DNA from: Linum tenue | Lineage: Eukaryota > Streptophyta > Magnoliopsida > Malpighiales > Linaceae | Direction: 5' to 3' | Assembly (NCBI GenBank): GCA_946122785.1 | Contig: CAMGYJ010000004.1 | Span: forward strand, 15,956,150 to 16,020,149 | DNA length: 64,000 nucleotides | In this document: in pieces, positions 1-8,591 of the stretch | How the letters are laid out: each line of letters opens with the position of its first letter | Position numbering within the stretch: position 1 is the stretch's first letter | Notes under the pieces: model-generated | What the model was told of the DNA's origin: nothing | The model's database searches: none | The model's input: only the letters and a program-made list of their open reading frames with translations | Translations under genes and position numbers: made by a program

Positions 1-445
1 TTCTGGAAATCTCATGGTCAAATCTGGAAATCTCACGGCCGTAAAAGCAGTCGTGTTTTTGGATTTGAAATTCTGGAAATATCACGGCCGTGAGAGAGGC
101 CGTGAGAGCGTACGTGGATGTAAAAATGCAGTTCTCAGTTTCCCAGGGGTTTTCACGGGTTGGGTTCGACAATATCACGACCGTGAGATGAGCCGTGTTT
201 TTGGATTTGAAATGTTGGGTTTCTCACGGCTCATTTGTAAAATCTCACAGACGTGAGACTAAGCCGTGATATGGAAACCACTCCCAATTTCGCACGCCTC
301 ATAACCGAAATCGCACAACCGGGAGATGTACCGTTAGATTAAAAAAAATAAAAAGAAAGTCACAGGGAGTTTCACGGGTTGGAGTTGGTAATATCCCGCC
401 TGGGATAAGAAGCCGTGAGATGGGAACCCTAAAATTTCAAACTAC
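1..445 (+). repeat. Cluster of CTCACGGCCGTGAG-type dyads, likely LTR remnant (block E)
   Basis: The block holds full and half copies of a dyad with core ACGGCCGT and arms TCTCA/TGAGA, for example near 35-45, 90-115, 175-190 and 225-285. Between them are phrases such as a B-like GCAGTTCTCA stretch that recur in the same order at 15150-15393. By analogy with the dyad clusters inside the LTRs at 3691, 10463 and 17654, I infer this is part of a decayed LTR. It is cut by the window start, so its left limit is unknown. It encodes nothing I can support. Confidence 0.55.
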
Positions 446-1159
446 CTATTTTGTTCGAAACCTCTTCTCCCTCTGTTCTACTTCGACCCCCAACCATCTT
501 CTCCTACCTCGCCCTCGCTCGCTCGCCCTCAACTCCTCCTCGTAACTGCTCCCCCCTTCCGCGGCCGATCAGCAACTGTCCCCCCTTCCCCGGCGCCTCC
601 TTTGTTCCCCTTCGATCCCTAATGCCTCACAAGGTTCAGCGGCGACGACGACCACTTCCCCACGAGTCCCCTGTTCCACTTTGATCCCCAGCCCTCTCTC
701 AACCTCTTCTCCGACCTCACCTTCTCTCAACCATCAATCCCCAATCCCTCTCCCAACCTCTTCTCCTACCTCGCCCTTTCTCAACCTCTTCTCCCACAAG
801 TAAATGGAAGTTCCCATCATTTTCTAGTATGGAAGTTCCAATCATTTTACTTCTTTTGTTCTAAGGTAGTCTGAATGCTTCTGGTGAGTTCTTCTTAACC
901 ATAGTGCCACTCTTCTCTGGTTTTTTTTTACATTTTTTAGGGTTTAGTTGCCCAATGTTGGTCTAAATTAGGGTTTTGAATTCCTTATCATCGATTTTCT
1001 TAGTGAATTTCGATTGTCCTGTCCTGGCTTTGAATTGATGCTTCTCTTCCGTTTCACTACTTGGCCAATGTAATCTACTTCAAGGCTGCTGGCTTTTGCA
1101 GTGAGCATTGACATGGTTCTGACTGATCATGATGGTGTAGACGTGATTAGAATGCTCCT
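446..1159. other. Pyrimidine-rich leader-like DNA, no gene seen
   Basis: This stretch is rich in CTCTTCTCC and CAACCTCTTCTCC phrases, repeated imperfectly around 450-800, followed by AT-richer DNA. It looks like the untranslated leader of the degraded Athila-like gene that starts at 1641. No open frame of recognisable content is present. Confidence 0.35.
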
Positions 1160-1500
1160 GAGATCTTCTCCCTTGACGTCACATTGACTATTCCATCCTC
1201 GCCGATCTCCAATGAAGGAAGCAAAGATAACAAATTTTCCAAACTTGATACTATCCTTGGACAAGGAAGGAAACAAAGAGATGGAGATCGATATACAGAG
1301 AGAGATCTAAATACATAGAGAGAAGTTTTGAGTGGGAGGGATGCAATGGGTGAAAGACCCCTGACCAAGGATTGTAGCAAGCTTGGAAATTTTTTTCTGT
1401 CCGGTATCACCCCATCTCCAGGGGGAGTTACAATAGTAGAGGATACCTTAGAGATCGACGAGGATGGAATACTCAAAGAGACGTCAAGGGAAAAGTCTGT
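1160..1500. repeat. Imperfect inverted repeat
   Basis: The left arm at roughly 1160-1260 is the diverged reverse complement of the right arm at roughly 1360-1500. Examples are GACGTCA/TGACGTC with the flanking GATGGAATA words, and CCTTGG/CCAAGG with the flanking CAAGCTTGG-like words. The loop is about 100 bp. Identity by eye is about 75-80%. It could fold as a long hairpin RNA, or it may be an inverted duplication within an old element. Confidence 0.5.
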
Positions 1501-1640
1501 AAGTCTATATCTTCCAGTATCTTTGTTGAAAACTGGAATGCATACGAGATTCCTTGATTTGTGAATTGCTTATGCTTACGCACAATTCTTTTCTCTCTCA
1601 TTTACTAAAGACTAAATGTGCTTAGTTGGTTTTTGTAGGA

Positions 1641-1776
1641 ATGGGGAAAGCTAAACAAAAAACCACGCAACCATCAGCCTCACCTGCCAAAGTGAAGGCT
1701 CCTTCTCGTCGTCGCCGTCAAACCCAACAACGAGACACTCCCCCCAAACGAAAACGCAAAAACAACCAAGGACGGG
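1641..1776 (+). pseudogene. Athila-like ORF1 relic, N-terminal piece
   Basis: The ATG at 1641 lies just after a pyrimidine-rich tract ending TTTTTGTAG, a plausible splice acceptor. The 45 codons encode a strongly basic, Lys/Arg-rich tail, as expected of a nucleic-acid-binding N-terminus. Element X was inserted after codon 45. If X and one copy of its ACGGG target duplication are removed mentally, the frame continues in phase into 12425, which supports the nesting. It is called a pseudogene because of the insertion and of stops further on. The family call rests on the downstream piece. Confidence 0.55.
1772..1776. repeat. Target-site duplication of element X, left copy
   Basis: ACGGG directly precedes the X 5' LTR and recurs at 12420-12424 directly after its 3' LTR. 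Five base pairs is the normal size for plant LTR retrotransposons. Confidence 0.85.
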
Positions 1777-2558
1777 TGAAGCGATATCGACTAGCGCGAT
1801 ATTCAATTCTCGTGGTCCCAAAATGAAGGTTCGAATTCAACGATTTAAGGATCAACTGGGAGCATTCTTGATGGATAAAATGGAGAATGCATTAAGGATC
1901 CAGCCTACAACATTTCTTAGAGCCCAAAACGTCCATCCTTGCTGCCCAAGTCATCCAAATGTGAAAAGGACAAGGAAAGAGATTGCTTAACCACTAAGGA
2001 GCTTCCTTAAGCATTAAAAACGTGTTTGGATATTACTTAGCTACTAAGGAGCTTCCTTTGGTCATAAAACCGAGTTATAGTCCTTATTTAAGTAGTATTA
2101 TGTTTCCTAGTTAGTTTGGGATTTGTTTTCCTATTCCTTTTAGGTTAGTTTTATGTCTTTGTGACCTCTATAAATAGAGGGTGTAAGACCTACGAATTTA
2201 ATTCCCAACATTCAAGTTTCAGCAATCAAATACAAGTGTTTACAAGTTCAAGTGAACGTTTTGCTTAATCGCTCCTTTGAGGATTCGGGAGGTTTGAGTG
2301 GTCTCTTATCAACTAGAGAACGCGTCTAGTTGTGGCGAGCATCGACGATATCGGTTGGCCTCTTCCACGGGTTCGAGATTGTTTGGAAGGTTTCATATAC
2401 CTTCTGGCCCTTCTCACGAGTTCGGATTTGTTTGATCGATTCCGCAAGTATCTTTATTTCGTGTTATTCAAGAAAGGAGAAAACCCCTAAAAAGTTCGAC
2501 GTGTGAAACTCTTGTTTTTGGTCCGATTTGGGAGGATTCTCGAATTAGGATCATATCA
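1777..2558 (+). repeat. Element X 5' LTR
   Basis: It begins TGAAGCGATATC and ends TCATATCA. It is collinear with the 3' copy in two pieces, and both sum to 782 bp. A TATA-like CTATAAATAGAGG at about 2169 is a likely promoter, so R would begin about 25-30 bp downstream. Confidence 0.88.
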
Positions 2559-2560
2559 AG

Positions 2561-2573
2561 TGGTATCAGGAGC
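2561..2573 (+). promoter_or_regulatory. Element X primer binding site (initiator tRNA-Met)
   Basis: TGGTATCAGGAGC lies two bases after the LTR. The canonical plant tRNA-iMet primer site is TGGTATCAGAGC, so this copy has one extra G. Confidence 0.75.
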
Positions 2574-2752
2574 CCGGTTCAAACGCAGCGGAGAAGACAA
2601 AGATTCTTGGAGTTCTTGGTAGTTCGAGAATCATTCTTGGAAGTATTGAACGTCAAGAAAGCAAATCTTGAACGTTCTTGAGAGTTTCTTGTGCGGTAAG
2701 GAAGGTATCTTGAAGACAAAGCATTCGTGGGGTTCTTCTTTAGTAAGAAACC

Positions 2753-2992
2753 ATGGCGAAACAAGCACAAAACGTGGCGGCAATATTACGACACATCAGC
2801 GCGCAAATAGAAGCTTATCGTCAAGGGCAAGCACAAATAAATGCGAGCCTTACTCGATTGGCAATTTCATGGGGAATTAGTGCGTTAGCAGTAATAATCC
2901 AACCAGAAGCTCCGTTGAAGATAGGGAATCCAAATCCATATCAAGAGCATTCTTTTGAGGCTACCATAGAGACACAAGAGACAAGTCCATAA
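2753..2992 (+). CDS. Element X short ORF, unknown
   Basis: A 79-residue frame starts soon after the primer site. It begins with an amphipathic, Gln/Ala-rich segment (about residues 5-35) that could form a helix. No zinc knuckle, Gag core or catalytic motif is visible. It occupies the gag position and may be a gag remnant or the start of one discontinuous frame with 3059-3516. I do not recognise it. Confidence 0.35.
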   Translation: MAKQAQNVAAILRHISAQIEAYRQGQAQINASLTRLAISWGISALAVIIQPEAPLKIGNPNPYQEHSFEATIETQETSP

Positions 2993-3058
2993 GTTTTTGA
3001 CATCAAGATTCAAGCAATTCAACATAAAGACAAGGAGGAGTATATTGAAATCTCGACT

Positions 3059-3763
3059 ATGCAAGGTCGACTTTTGGATACTTGTTGTGAAGAGTATGAA
3101 GATTCCGATGAAGTAGAGGCGATACAAGATATTCTTGTTGAAGTTCCATATTTGAGTACGCAAGAAGTTGAGCAACACAATGAGGAACAAGACTGTCATG
3201 GAGTAGATGAAGCCACGAAAGTTATGGAGCACTTACCAATAGTTTCCAAAGTTGCTCATATGGATTTTGTCATTGGAGATACTATTTCCAAAGAGGAAGC
3301 CAGACTAGAGAATCGACGAGAAGTTCAGAGCTACATGGAGGCTTTTCATCGCAATGGTGTCTCTACAATTCGTGGACGAATTGTTCTTAAGAAGGGGGGA
3401 ATGATACAATCCTCACTACCAAGACAATTTAATTCAAAGGCCAAGAAGAGTGGTGCTGATCGAGGATCAAGATTCTGTAAAGATTCGAGGTCGAATCTTC
3501 TTCAAGAGAGAGGGAATGATGCGATATCGACTAGCGCGATATTCAATTCTCGTGGTCCCAAAATGAAGGTTCGAATTCAACGATTTAAGGATCAACTGGG
3601 AGCATTCTTGATGGATAAAATGGAGAATGCATTAAGGATCCAGCCTACAACATTTCTTAGAGCCCAAAACGTCCATCATTGCTGCCCAAGTGATAGACCG
3701 TCATTTACACATGTTTTTACCCTCATACTTACACCGTTTGAGGTGTTGATTCTCGTGTTTTAG
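3059..3763 (+). CDS. Element X second ORF, unknown, runs into LTR and element A
   Basis: The 234-residue frame covers the rest of the X internal region. About its first 152 codons are X-internal. The remainder is read-through of the 3' LTR and the first bases of element A, so its true C-terminus is uncertain. The N-terminal half is acidic (runs of Glu/Asp, residues 10-60), the middle is basic. Part of the basic region has Lys/Arg/Ser composition. No conserved retrotransposon domain is seen. Together with 2753-2992 this is all the coding potential of X. Confidence 0.3.
   Translation: MQGRLLDTCCEEYEDSDEVEAIQDILVEVPYLSTQEVEQHNEEQDCHGVDEATKVMEHLPIVSKVAHMDFVIGDTISKEEARLENRREVQSYMEAFHRNGVSTIRGRIVLKKGGMIQSSLPRQFNSKAKKSGADRGSRFCKDSRSNLLQERGNDAISTSAIFNSRGPKMKVRIQRFKDQLGAFLMDKMENALRIQPTTFLRAQNVHHCCPSDRPSFTHVFTLILTPFEVLILVF
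3505..3516 (+). promoter_or_regulatory. Element X polypurine tract
   Basis: An all-purine AGAGAGAGGGAA run lies directly against the first base of the X 3' LTR at 3517. This is the expected site for plus-strand priming. Confidence 0.7.
3517..3690 (+). repeat. Element X 3' LTR, first part
   Basis: It matches 1777-1950 except for a few bases and is interrupted at 3690 by element A. The LTR resumes at 11812. Confidence 0.88.
3686..3690. repeat. Target-site duplication of element A, left copy
   Basis: CCAAG is repeated at 11807-11811 directly after the element. In the uninterrupted X 5' LTR the same site reads CCAAG once (1946-1950). Confidence 0.9.
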
Positions 3764-5034
3764 GCCGATTTCACGCTAGGTTGTGCTTGTTTGTGTTATT
3801 TCAGGTCCTAGTACGTGAATGAAGGCTTAGGAGCGAGTCTGGGGTCGATTGGACGAAGAACGGACGAAGGGCGAGCTTTTGGAGGAGTGCACGGGCAGAC
3901 CAGGAGGCTGCACGGCCGTGCACATGAGCCATTTGGCCGTGCGCCTCATGTCGAGGCCGTGCACGGGCACATTCCAGGCTTGCACGGCCGTGCGCCTGGC
4001 CGTGCAAGGAGGCTGAGCTTGAATAAATGAAACGGCGCGTTTTGGAGAGTTGCACGGCCAGAATGGGGTGGTGCACGGCCGTGCACCTGCCCGTGCACCT
4101 GGGGAAATCCGGTTTTAGTGCCTAATCCGAGCCAAAAGAGGGAGAATCGTGTTTTGAGAGCAAAAACAGAGCCCTAGAGAGAGAAAGTGCGAAGAACTCA
4201 TCCTAGAAGCCGTCTTGGAGCTGGATTTCATCAAATCGAGCCTGGAGATCGTCATAGGAGTGAACATCATCGTCCCGGAGCAGATTATCCTCATCGTTAT
4301 GAGTATGACTAATCCGATTCTTGTTTTCTCTTCTCTCTCTATGGAGTAGAACCCTTCTCTCACTTGGGTATGAAGAACCCTAGTTCCTTGTGTTAGGGAT
4401 TTGATTGTAATGACTTGGGATGATATTATTGTTTGATTTTAATCGAATGACGCATGTTTCATGAATTGATTTGAGTCTGATCAGCTTGTCTCAATTTCTG
4501 CTTCAACCTGAGATAGATAGGATCTGATTAGGTTGTTAGAGCTTCTTCATTCGATAGTAGGAGATTGGCTATACGAGAGTTAGCCACTTTACTGCTTTGT
4601 ACTGGTGTTCTTGACGCCAGTAGTGGAGTTCTGTGTTCATAGCCTCAGCTTTCTATCCTGGTGAAGACTAGTCGTCTGCCGGGTAGTTATACTGAGAGGG
4701 CTTGGTCAGCTTAAGAGATTCCAAGCTACTGTCGGATCTTCCGCAGTCTAATCAACAGTAAATCAACCCAGGGAATTGCAATTGAACCTAACTAAGGGGC
4801 TAGGGGGACTCAATCCCGAGTGACTCTTAACTGCTTTTGAAAACCGAACCATTTCCTGCTTTCTTACTGCTTTTGCGTTTCACAACAATCACTCGACTTA
4901 GTTTGCTAGATAATAGAGAATCACGGAGTAAGCAGTAGATCTAGACCCCGGGTTGATAATTAAACTTGCCTATACTGCAGTCCCTTTCATTGGTTATACT
5001 TGGCCATTGTTAGGTGTTGTGTTTTAGCGTGTCA
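3691..5034 (+). repeat. Element A 5' LTR
   Basis: It starts TGATAGACCG and ends GCGTGTCA. It holds three full GCACGGCCGTGC dyads (3909-3922, 3982-3993, 4071-4086) with half-sites around them. The CCTAGAGAGAGAAAG stretch after the dyads and a TTTACGCTAGGTTGTG-like phrase before them recur in the LTRs at 17654, 49166 (minus) and 58730 (minus), so all belong to one family. Confidence 0.93.
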
Positions 5035-5040
5035 AGTTTT

Positions 5041-5057
5041 TGGCGCCGTTGCCGGGG
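5041..5057 (+). promoter_or_regulatory. Element A primer binding site (tRNA-Asp)
   Basis: TGGCGCCGTTGCCGGGG is complementary to the 3' end of plant tRNA-Asp(GUC) including CCA. It lies 6 bases after the LTR. This primer is usual for Tat/Athila elements. Confidence 0.9.
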
Positions 5058-5178
5058 ACCCTCTAGGTTATTGGGGAAACGTGATAATTTGTTACTCTAG
5101 CTTTTTATTTTCTGCATTTTCTTTCTTCCACCTGTGTGCCTTCACGGGTTGCTTCTGCTGATTGTGTGCAGGTAGTGC

Positions 5179-7884
5179 ATGACCCGTAGCCAGTCGGGAG
5201 ATCTACTACCACTTGACCAGGAGCTTGAACGAACCTGTAGGAACTCCAAGCGGGTTCTAAAGGCGCGACTGGCTGCGGAGAAGGCGCTGTCACAGCTGCA
5301 GTTAGAAGAAGAAGAAGAAGGAGAGATGGGTGATCCGCAGAACCATGCTGTGATCCCCGAGGAGCAGACCATGGGATCCTACTGGGCCGCTAGGGCTGCG
5401 GACATGAGGTCACCTATTCAACACCCTCAGGTCCCAGCCAACAACTTTGAGGTGAGCACCTCTGTGATCACCATGCTGCGCGGTTCAGTAGTGTTCCGTG
5501 GTAAGGAGGGAGAGTGCCCTCGATCACATCTCAGGCGATTCCACGAGCTCATCGATGGAATCAAGATCAATGGGGTACCAGCCGATGCCATCCAGCTGAG
5601 GTACTTCCCATTCACTCTGGAGGGGCAGGCCAAGGAGTGGCTAGACACTCGACCTCCGGGCTCCATCACCACGTTCGCCAACCTGGCGGACAAGTTCCTC
5701 ACCCGCTACCATCCTCCATCTAAGACAGCTGATCTCCAGAAGCAGATTACACATTTTGCTCAGGATGAGGATGAGACCATCAGGGATGCATGGGAGAGAT
5801 ACAACAGCCTTTTCCTCAGGTGCCCCAATCATGGTTTCAACGACGCATTCAAGGTGGGCACCTTCTATCACGCCCTCTTCCCGGAGGACAAGCAGCTGAT
5901 CGATTCGGTTTGTGGCGGGAACATGCTGACCAAAACCCCGCCACAGCTGAATCAACTCTTTGAAGAGATGGCGGAGAATGGTTATGATTGGGGCACTGCC
6001 AGGAGATCGAGGAGAGCACCAGGCCGGGGTGTGCATGTTGTGGGCACCCAGTCATCTGATTTGGTGCAGGTAGTATCGAAGCTGGTCTCAGCTATCGATC
6101 GTTCCGGGATGATTCCAGGGACCGGACAGCAGCAGGCGATGCTCTGCCAGTGGTGCGAGAGCACTCATCATATGGTGGAAGACTGCCAAGCGATGAAGGA
6201 ATCGACCACACCCCAGGAGCAGGTGAACTTCATCAACAATGTCAGGCGCAATGACCCCTACAGCAACACGTACAATGAGGGGTGGCGCCAGCATCCTAAC
6301 TTCTCCTGGGCTGGGCCAAATCCCAGACCACCACCTCCACAGGGACCACCGGGCTTCCAGAGGCCACCATATCAGCCCAGACAGGGGCAATTCCAGCAGC
6401 CAGGTGCAGCCCCTGCTGCCCCAGTGCAGAACGATAAGATGGCTGAACTGCAGGACTTGGTGGGTTCTCTCGCCAGTGTTAGTGCTCAGAAATTCAACAC
6501 CTTTGAGCAGTTCATGGAGAAGGCCTCGGGTCAACTCCTGGCTCTGGAAGCTGGTCAGAGGAATACACGGGCTGTTTTGCAGGATATCCAGACCCAGCTG
6601 GGGAGCGTGGCCAAAGCAGTGGCTCAAAGGGCGCCTGGTACTCTACCAGCGCAGACCATCCCTCATCCTCGCGACCCCCACGAGACTGCCAATGCCATCA
6701 TGACCAGGAGTGGCAAGCTGACTGTTGATCCACCTGCTCGGGAACCGGAGAAAGAAAGCCCTGTCGTAGCATCTCCAGCGGTGGAACACGAAGTAGAGAA
6801 GGAGGTTGAGGTGCCTGCACCTAAACCGCAACCAGTAGTGAAGGAGTATGTCCCTAAACTCCCTTTCCCTACTCGGTTGCACAGAGACAGGCTGGAGACA
6901 GAGTTCGAGAACTTCATGGCCATGCTCAAGAAGCTGAATGTCCAAGTGCCCTTTCTTGAGGCACTATCGCAAATGCCAAAGTATGCGAAGTTTCTGAAAG
7001 AGCTTCTCTCAAAGAAGCAGAAGCTGAGTGAGCTGGCCACTGTGGAGCTCAGCGAGGAGTGCTCGGCTATTCTGCAGAACAAGCTGCCGCAGAAGAAAAA
7101 GGACCCAGGTAGTTTCACTATCCCGTGCTCTATCGGTAAATTGCATGTAGAGAAGTCCTTGGCGGATTTAGGTGCTAGTATCAATGTTATTCCATATAAA
7201 TTGTTCATGAAACTAGGCCTAGGTGAACCCCGTGCTACTAGGATGACCCTTCAATTAGCTGACAGATCGGTAGTGCATCCTAGGGGTATAGTGGAGGACC
7301 TTCTGGTCAAGGTTGGAAAATTCACATATCCTGTGGATTTTGTTATCCTGGACATCAGTGAGGACACAGAAGTGCCTCTTATACTGGGAAGGCCTTTCCT
7401 GGCCACCACCAAGGCTCTCATAGATGTGCATGATGGGACCTTAGTTCTGAGGGATGGCGAGGAGCGAATAACATTTTCTGTTGCTAACACTATATCTGAT
7501 TCGTTACCTCTGCATGCTGTATCTCACCAGGAGCACGAGTCTGTCGTGTATCCTTCTGTGCTGCCTGTTTTGCAGGACCCGCCTCTCACCTCTTCGCCGC
7601 CACTCCGGACCACTCCATCATCCAAAGAACAGGTCAAGGAGGAGTGGCGGCCGAAACTGCAGGCAGCTAAGCCTGCTCGCAAGAAAGCCGGAGACCACTA
7701 TGAGCTGGTCCCGCCCCCACCTTGGCCATCCGAGTATTCACTCGCTTGCATCCTACCGGATGGCCAAGTCGAGCTGGCAAATGCCGGTGGCCACATTCGT
7801 CGTGTACATGGCCACCATTTGAAGCTGTACCTCAAGAGCGAAGTGGATCCGCTCTTGAGGGCACCTGATCCTACACTTCCCTGA
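5179..7884 (+). CDS. Gag-protease polyprotein of element A
   Basis: The intact 901-residue frame encodes a capsid-type Gag domain at about residues 115-240 (with an AKEWLDTRPPG motif), then a CCHC zinc knuckle with C323, C326, H331 and C336. A Pro/Gln-rich linker follows, then a retropepsin with D663-L-G-A-S and a later ILGRPF motif. Gag should form the particle and the knuckle bind the element RNA. The last ~45 residues (PDGQVEL, then HGHHLKLYL) resemble the C-terminus that normally closes a gypsy polyprotein. It appears that polymerase, RNase H and integrase were lost in frame. The first ATG in frame lies 145 bp after the LTR. Only the fusion origin is inference. Confidence 0.9.
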   Translation: MTRSQSGDLLPLDQELERTCRNSKRVLKARLAAEKALSQLQLEEEEEGEMGDPQNHAVIPEEQTMGSYWAARAADMRSPIQHPQVPANNFEVSTSVITMLRGSVVFRGKEGECPRSHLRRFHELIDGIKINGVPADAIQLRYFPFTLEGQAKEWLDTRPPGSITTFANLADKFLTRYHPPSKTADLQKQITHFAQDEDETIRDAWERYNSLFLRCPNHGFNDAFKVGTFYHALFPEDKQLIDSVCGGNMLTKTPPQLNQLFEEMAENGYDWGTARRSRRAPGRGVHVVGTQSSDLVQVVSKLVSAIDRSGMIPGTGQQQAMLCQWCESTHHMVEDCQAMKESTTPQEQVNFINNVRRNDPYSNTYNEGWRQHPNFSWAGPNPRPPPPQGPPGFQRPPYQPRQGQFQQPGAAPAAPVQNDKMAELQDLVGSLASVSAQKFNTFEQFMEKASGQLLALEAGQRNTRAVLQDIQTQLGSVAKAVAQRAPGTLPAQTIPHPRDPHETANAIMTRSGKLTVDPPAREPEKESPVVASPAVEHEVEKEVEVPAPKPQPVVKEYVPKLPFPTRLHRDRLETEFENFMAMLKKLNVQVPFLEALSQMPKYAKFLKELLSKKQKLSELATVELSEECSAILQNKLPQKKKDPGSFTIPCSIGKLHVEKSLADLGASINVIPYKLFMKLGLGEPRATRMTLQLADRSVVHPRGIVEDLLVKVGKFTYPVDFVILDISEDTEVPLILGRPFLATTKALIDVHDGTLVLRDGEERITFSVANTISDSLPLHAVSHQEHESVVYPSVLPVLQDPPLTSSPPLRTTPSSKEQVKEEWRPKLQAAKPARKKAGDHYELVPPPPWPSEYSLACILPDGQVELANAGGHIRRVHGHHLKLYLKSEVDPLLRAPDPTLP

Positions 7885-7928
7885 GCATCCATACTGGCGT
7901 CCAGCTAAAAGACGGTAAAGAAGCGCTT

Positions 7929-7946
7929 GTGGGGAGGCAACCCCAC
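7929..7946 (+). other. Post-ORF hairpin GTGGGG-N6-CCCCAC
   Basis: A perfect 6-bp stem with loop AGGCAA lies 45 bp after the stop codon, inside the phrase GCGCTTGTGGGGAGGCAAC. A similar GCGCTYGTTGGGAGGCAACCC phrase is common after the polyprotein gene in Tat/Athila elements. Its role is not known to me. Confidence 0.6.
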
Positions 7947-8066
7947 CGAGGTTTGCATTTTCTTACTCTTTTTTCTTTGATTTTGTGTGTTTTTTAGTCT
8001 TGAGACGTTGATCTGGAGTTACGTGTCGTTTTTGAGTGAAAACAGGTTGATTTCGGGACCCAGCAA

Positions 8067-8435
8067 GGTGCACGGCCAGAAAATCAGCTTGCACGGCCGT
8101 GCGCCTTAGCTAGCCTGGCCGTGCACGCTCTCGTCGCAAGTTGCACGGCCAAAAGTGCATTGTGCACGGCCGTGCACATCCTCGGCCAGGCCGTGCACCT
8201 TGCACGGCCAACATTTCAGCTCGCACGGCCGTGCAGCACCCTCGGCCAGGCCGTGCGAGCTCTCGCACCAAGTTGCACGGCCAAAAGCACCTTGTGCACG
8301 GCCGTGCAACTCCCTCGGCCAGGCCGTGTCGGCCTGCACGGGCAAAATGCCAAGGTGCACGGCCGTGCGCCTCTGCCCGTGCAGCCGAGGCACGGGCTCT
8401 ATAAATGGCCGTGCACGGCCAGGCCGTGCATGCAG
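8067..8435 (+). repeat. Internal array of GCACGGCCGTGC modules
   Basis: Five to six units of about 60-70 bp are present. Each has a left half-site TGCACGGCC, about 12 bases, a full dyad GCACGGCCGTGC, about 12-14 bases, and a right half-site GGCCGTGCA. Full dyads lie at about 8091-8102, 8161-8176, 8222-8235, 8295-8308 and 8356-8368. The same module occurs three times in each LTR. Long frames through the array (His-Gly-Arg-Ala style repeats) are translation artefacts of the palindrome. Confidence 0.85.
8398..8405 (+). promoter_or_regulatory. Possible internal TATA box
   Basis: CTATAAAT occurs at the right end of the dyad array, about 30 bp before an ATG at 8430. The position would suit a subgenomic promoter for the small downstream ORF. 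It is a motif match only. Confidence 0.3.
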
Positions 8436-8591
8436 GAGGTTCAGCAGCACCTGCTTCAGCTGGTTCCGGGCGATCCACCGGTCTGGAGGACTCCCTGGGA
8501 TGACTCCCCTCCCCATGACGGCGCGGCTGGCGCTGCCGGTGATGATGCATTCATGGATGACATCGACTTCACCGATCTTGGCGACGAGTAG
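8430..8591 (+). CDS. Small acidic ORF after the dyad array, unknown
   Basis: The 53-codon frame starts at the ATG overlapping the last half-site and ends TAG at 8589-8591. The C-terminal third is acidic with alternating hydrophobics (DDAFMDDIDFTDLGDE), a composition like acidic activation segments. The frame is open upstream through the array as well, so the start is uncertain. It has the position of the extra 3' ORF seen in some Athila/Tat elements, but I see no Env-like signal or membrane segment. Confidence 0.3.
   Translation: MQEVQQHLLQLVPGDPPVWRTPWDDSPPHDGAAGAAGDDAFMDDIDFTDLGDE

Noticed and set aside
3801..4076. Frames of 71-91 codons on both strands of the element A LTRs
   Set aside because: They are Ala/Arg/Gly/His repeats produced by translating the GCACGGCCGTGC palindrome; no codon bias or domain.
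5179..7884. Reading the element A ORF as an Env-like or complete polyprotein
   Set aside because: No membrane segments, and no RT, RNase H or integrase motifs in any frame up to the 3' LTR.
8067..8435. CRISPR-like array
   Set aside because: Regularly spaced dyads with unlike spacers superficially resemble one, but spacers are only ~12 bases, repeats are half and full sites, and the locus is inside a plant retrotransposon.
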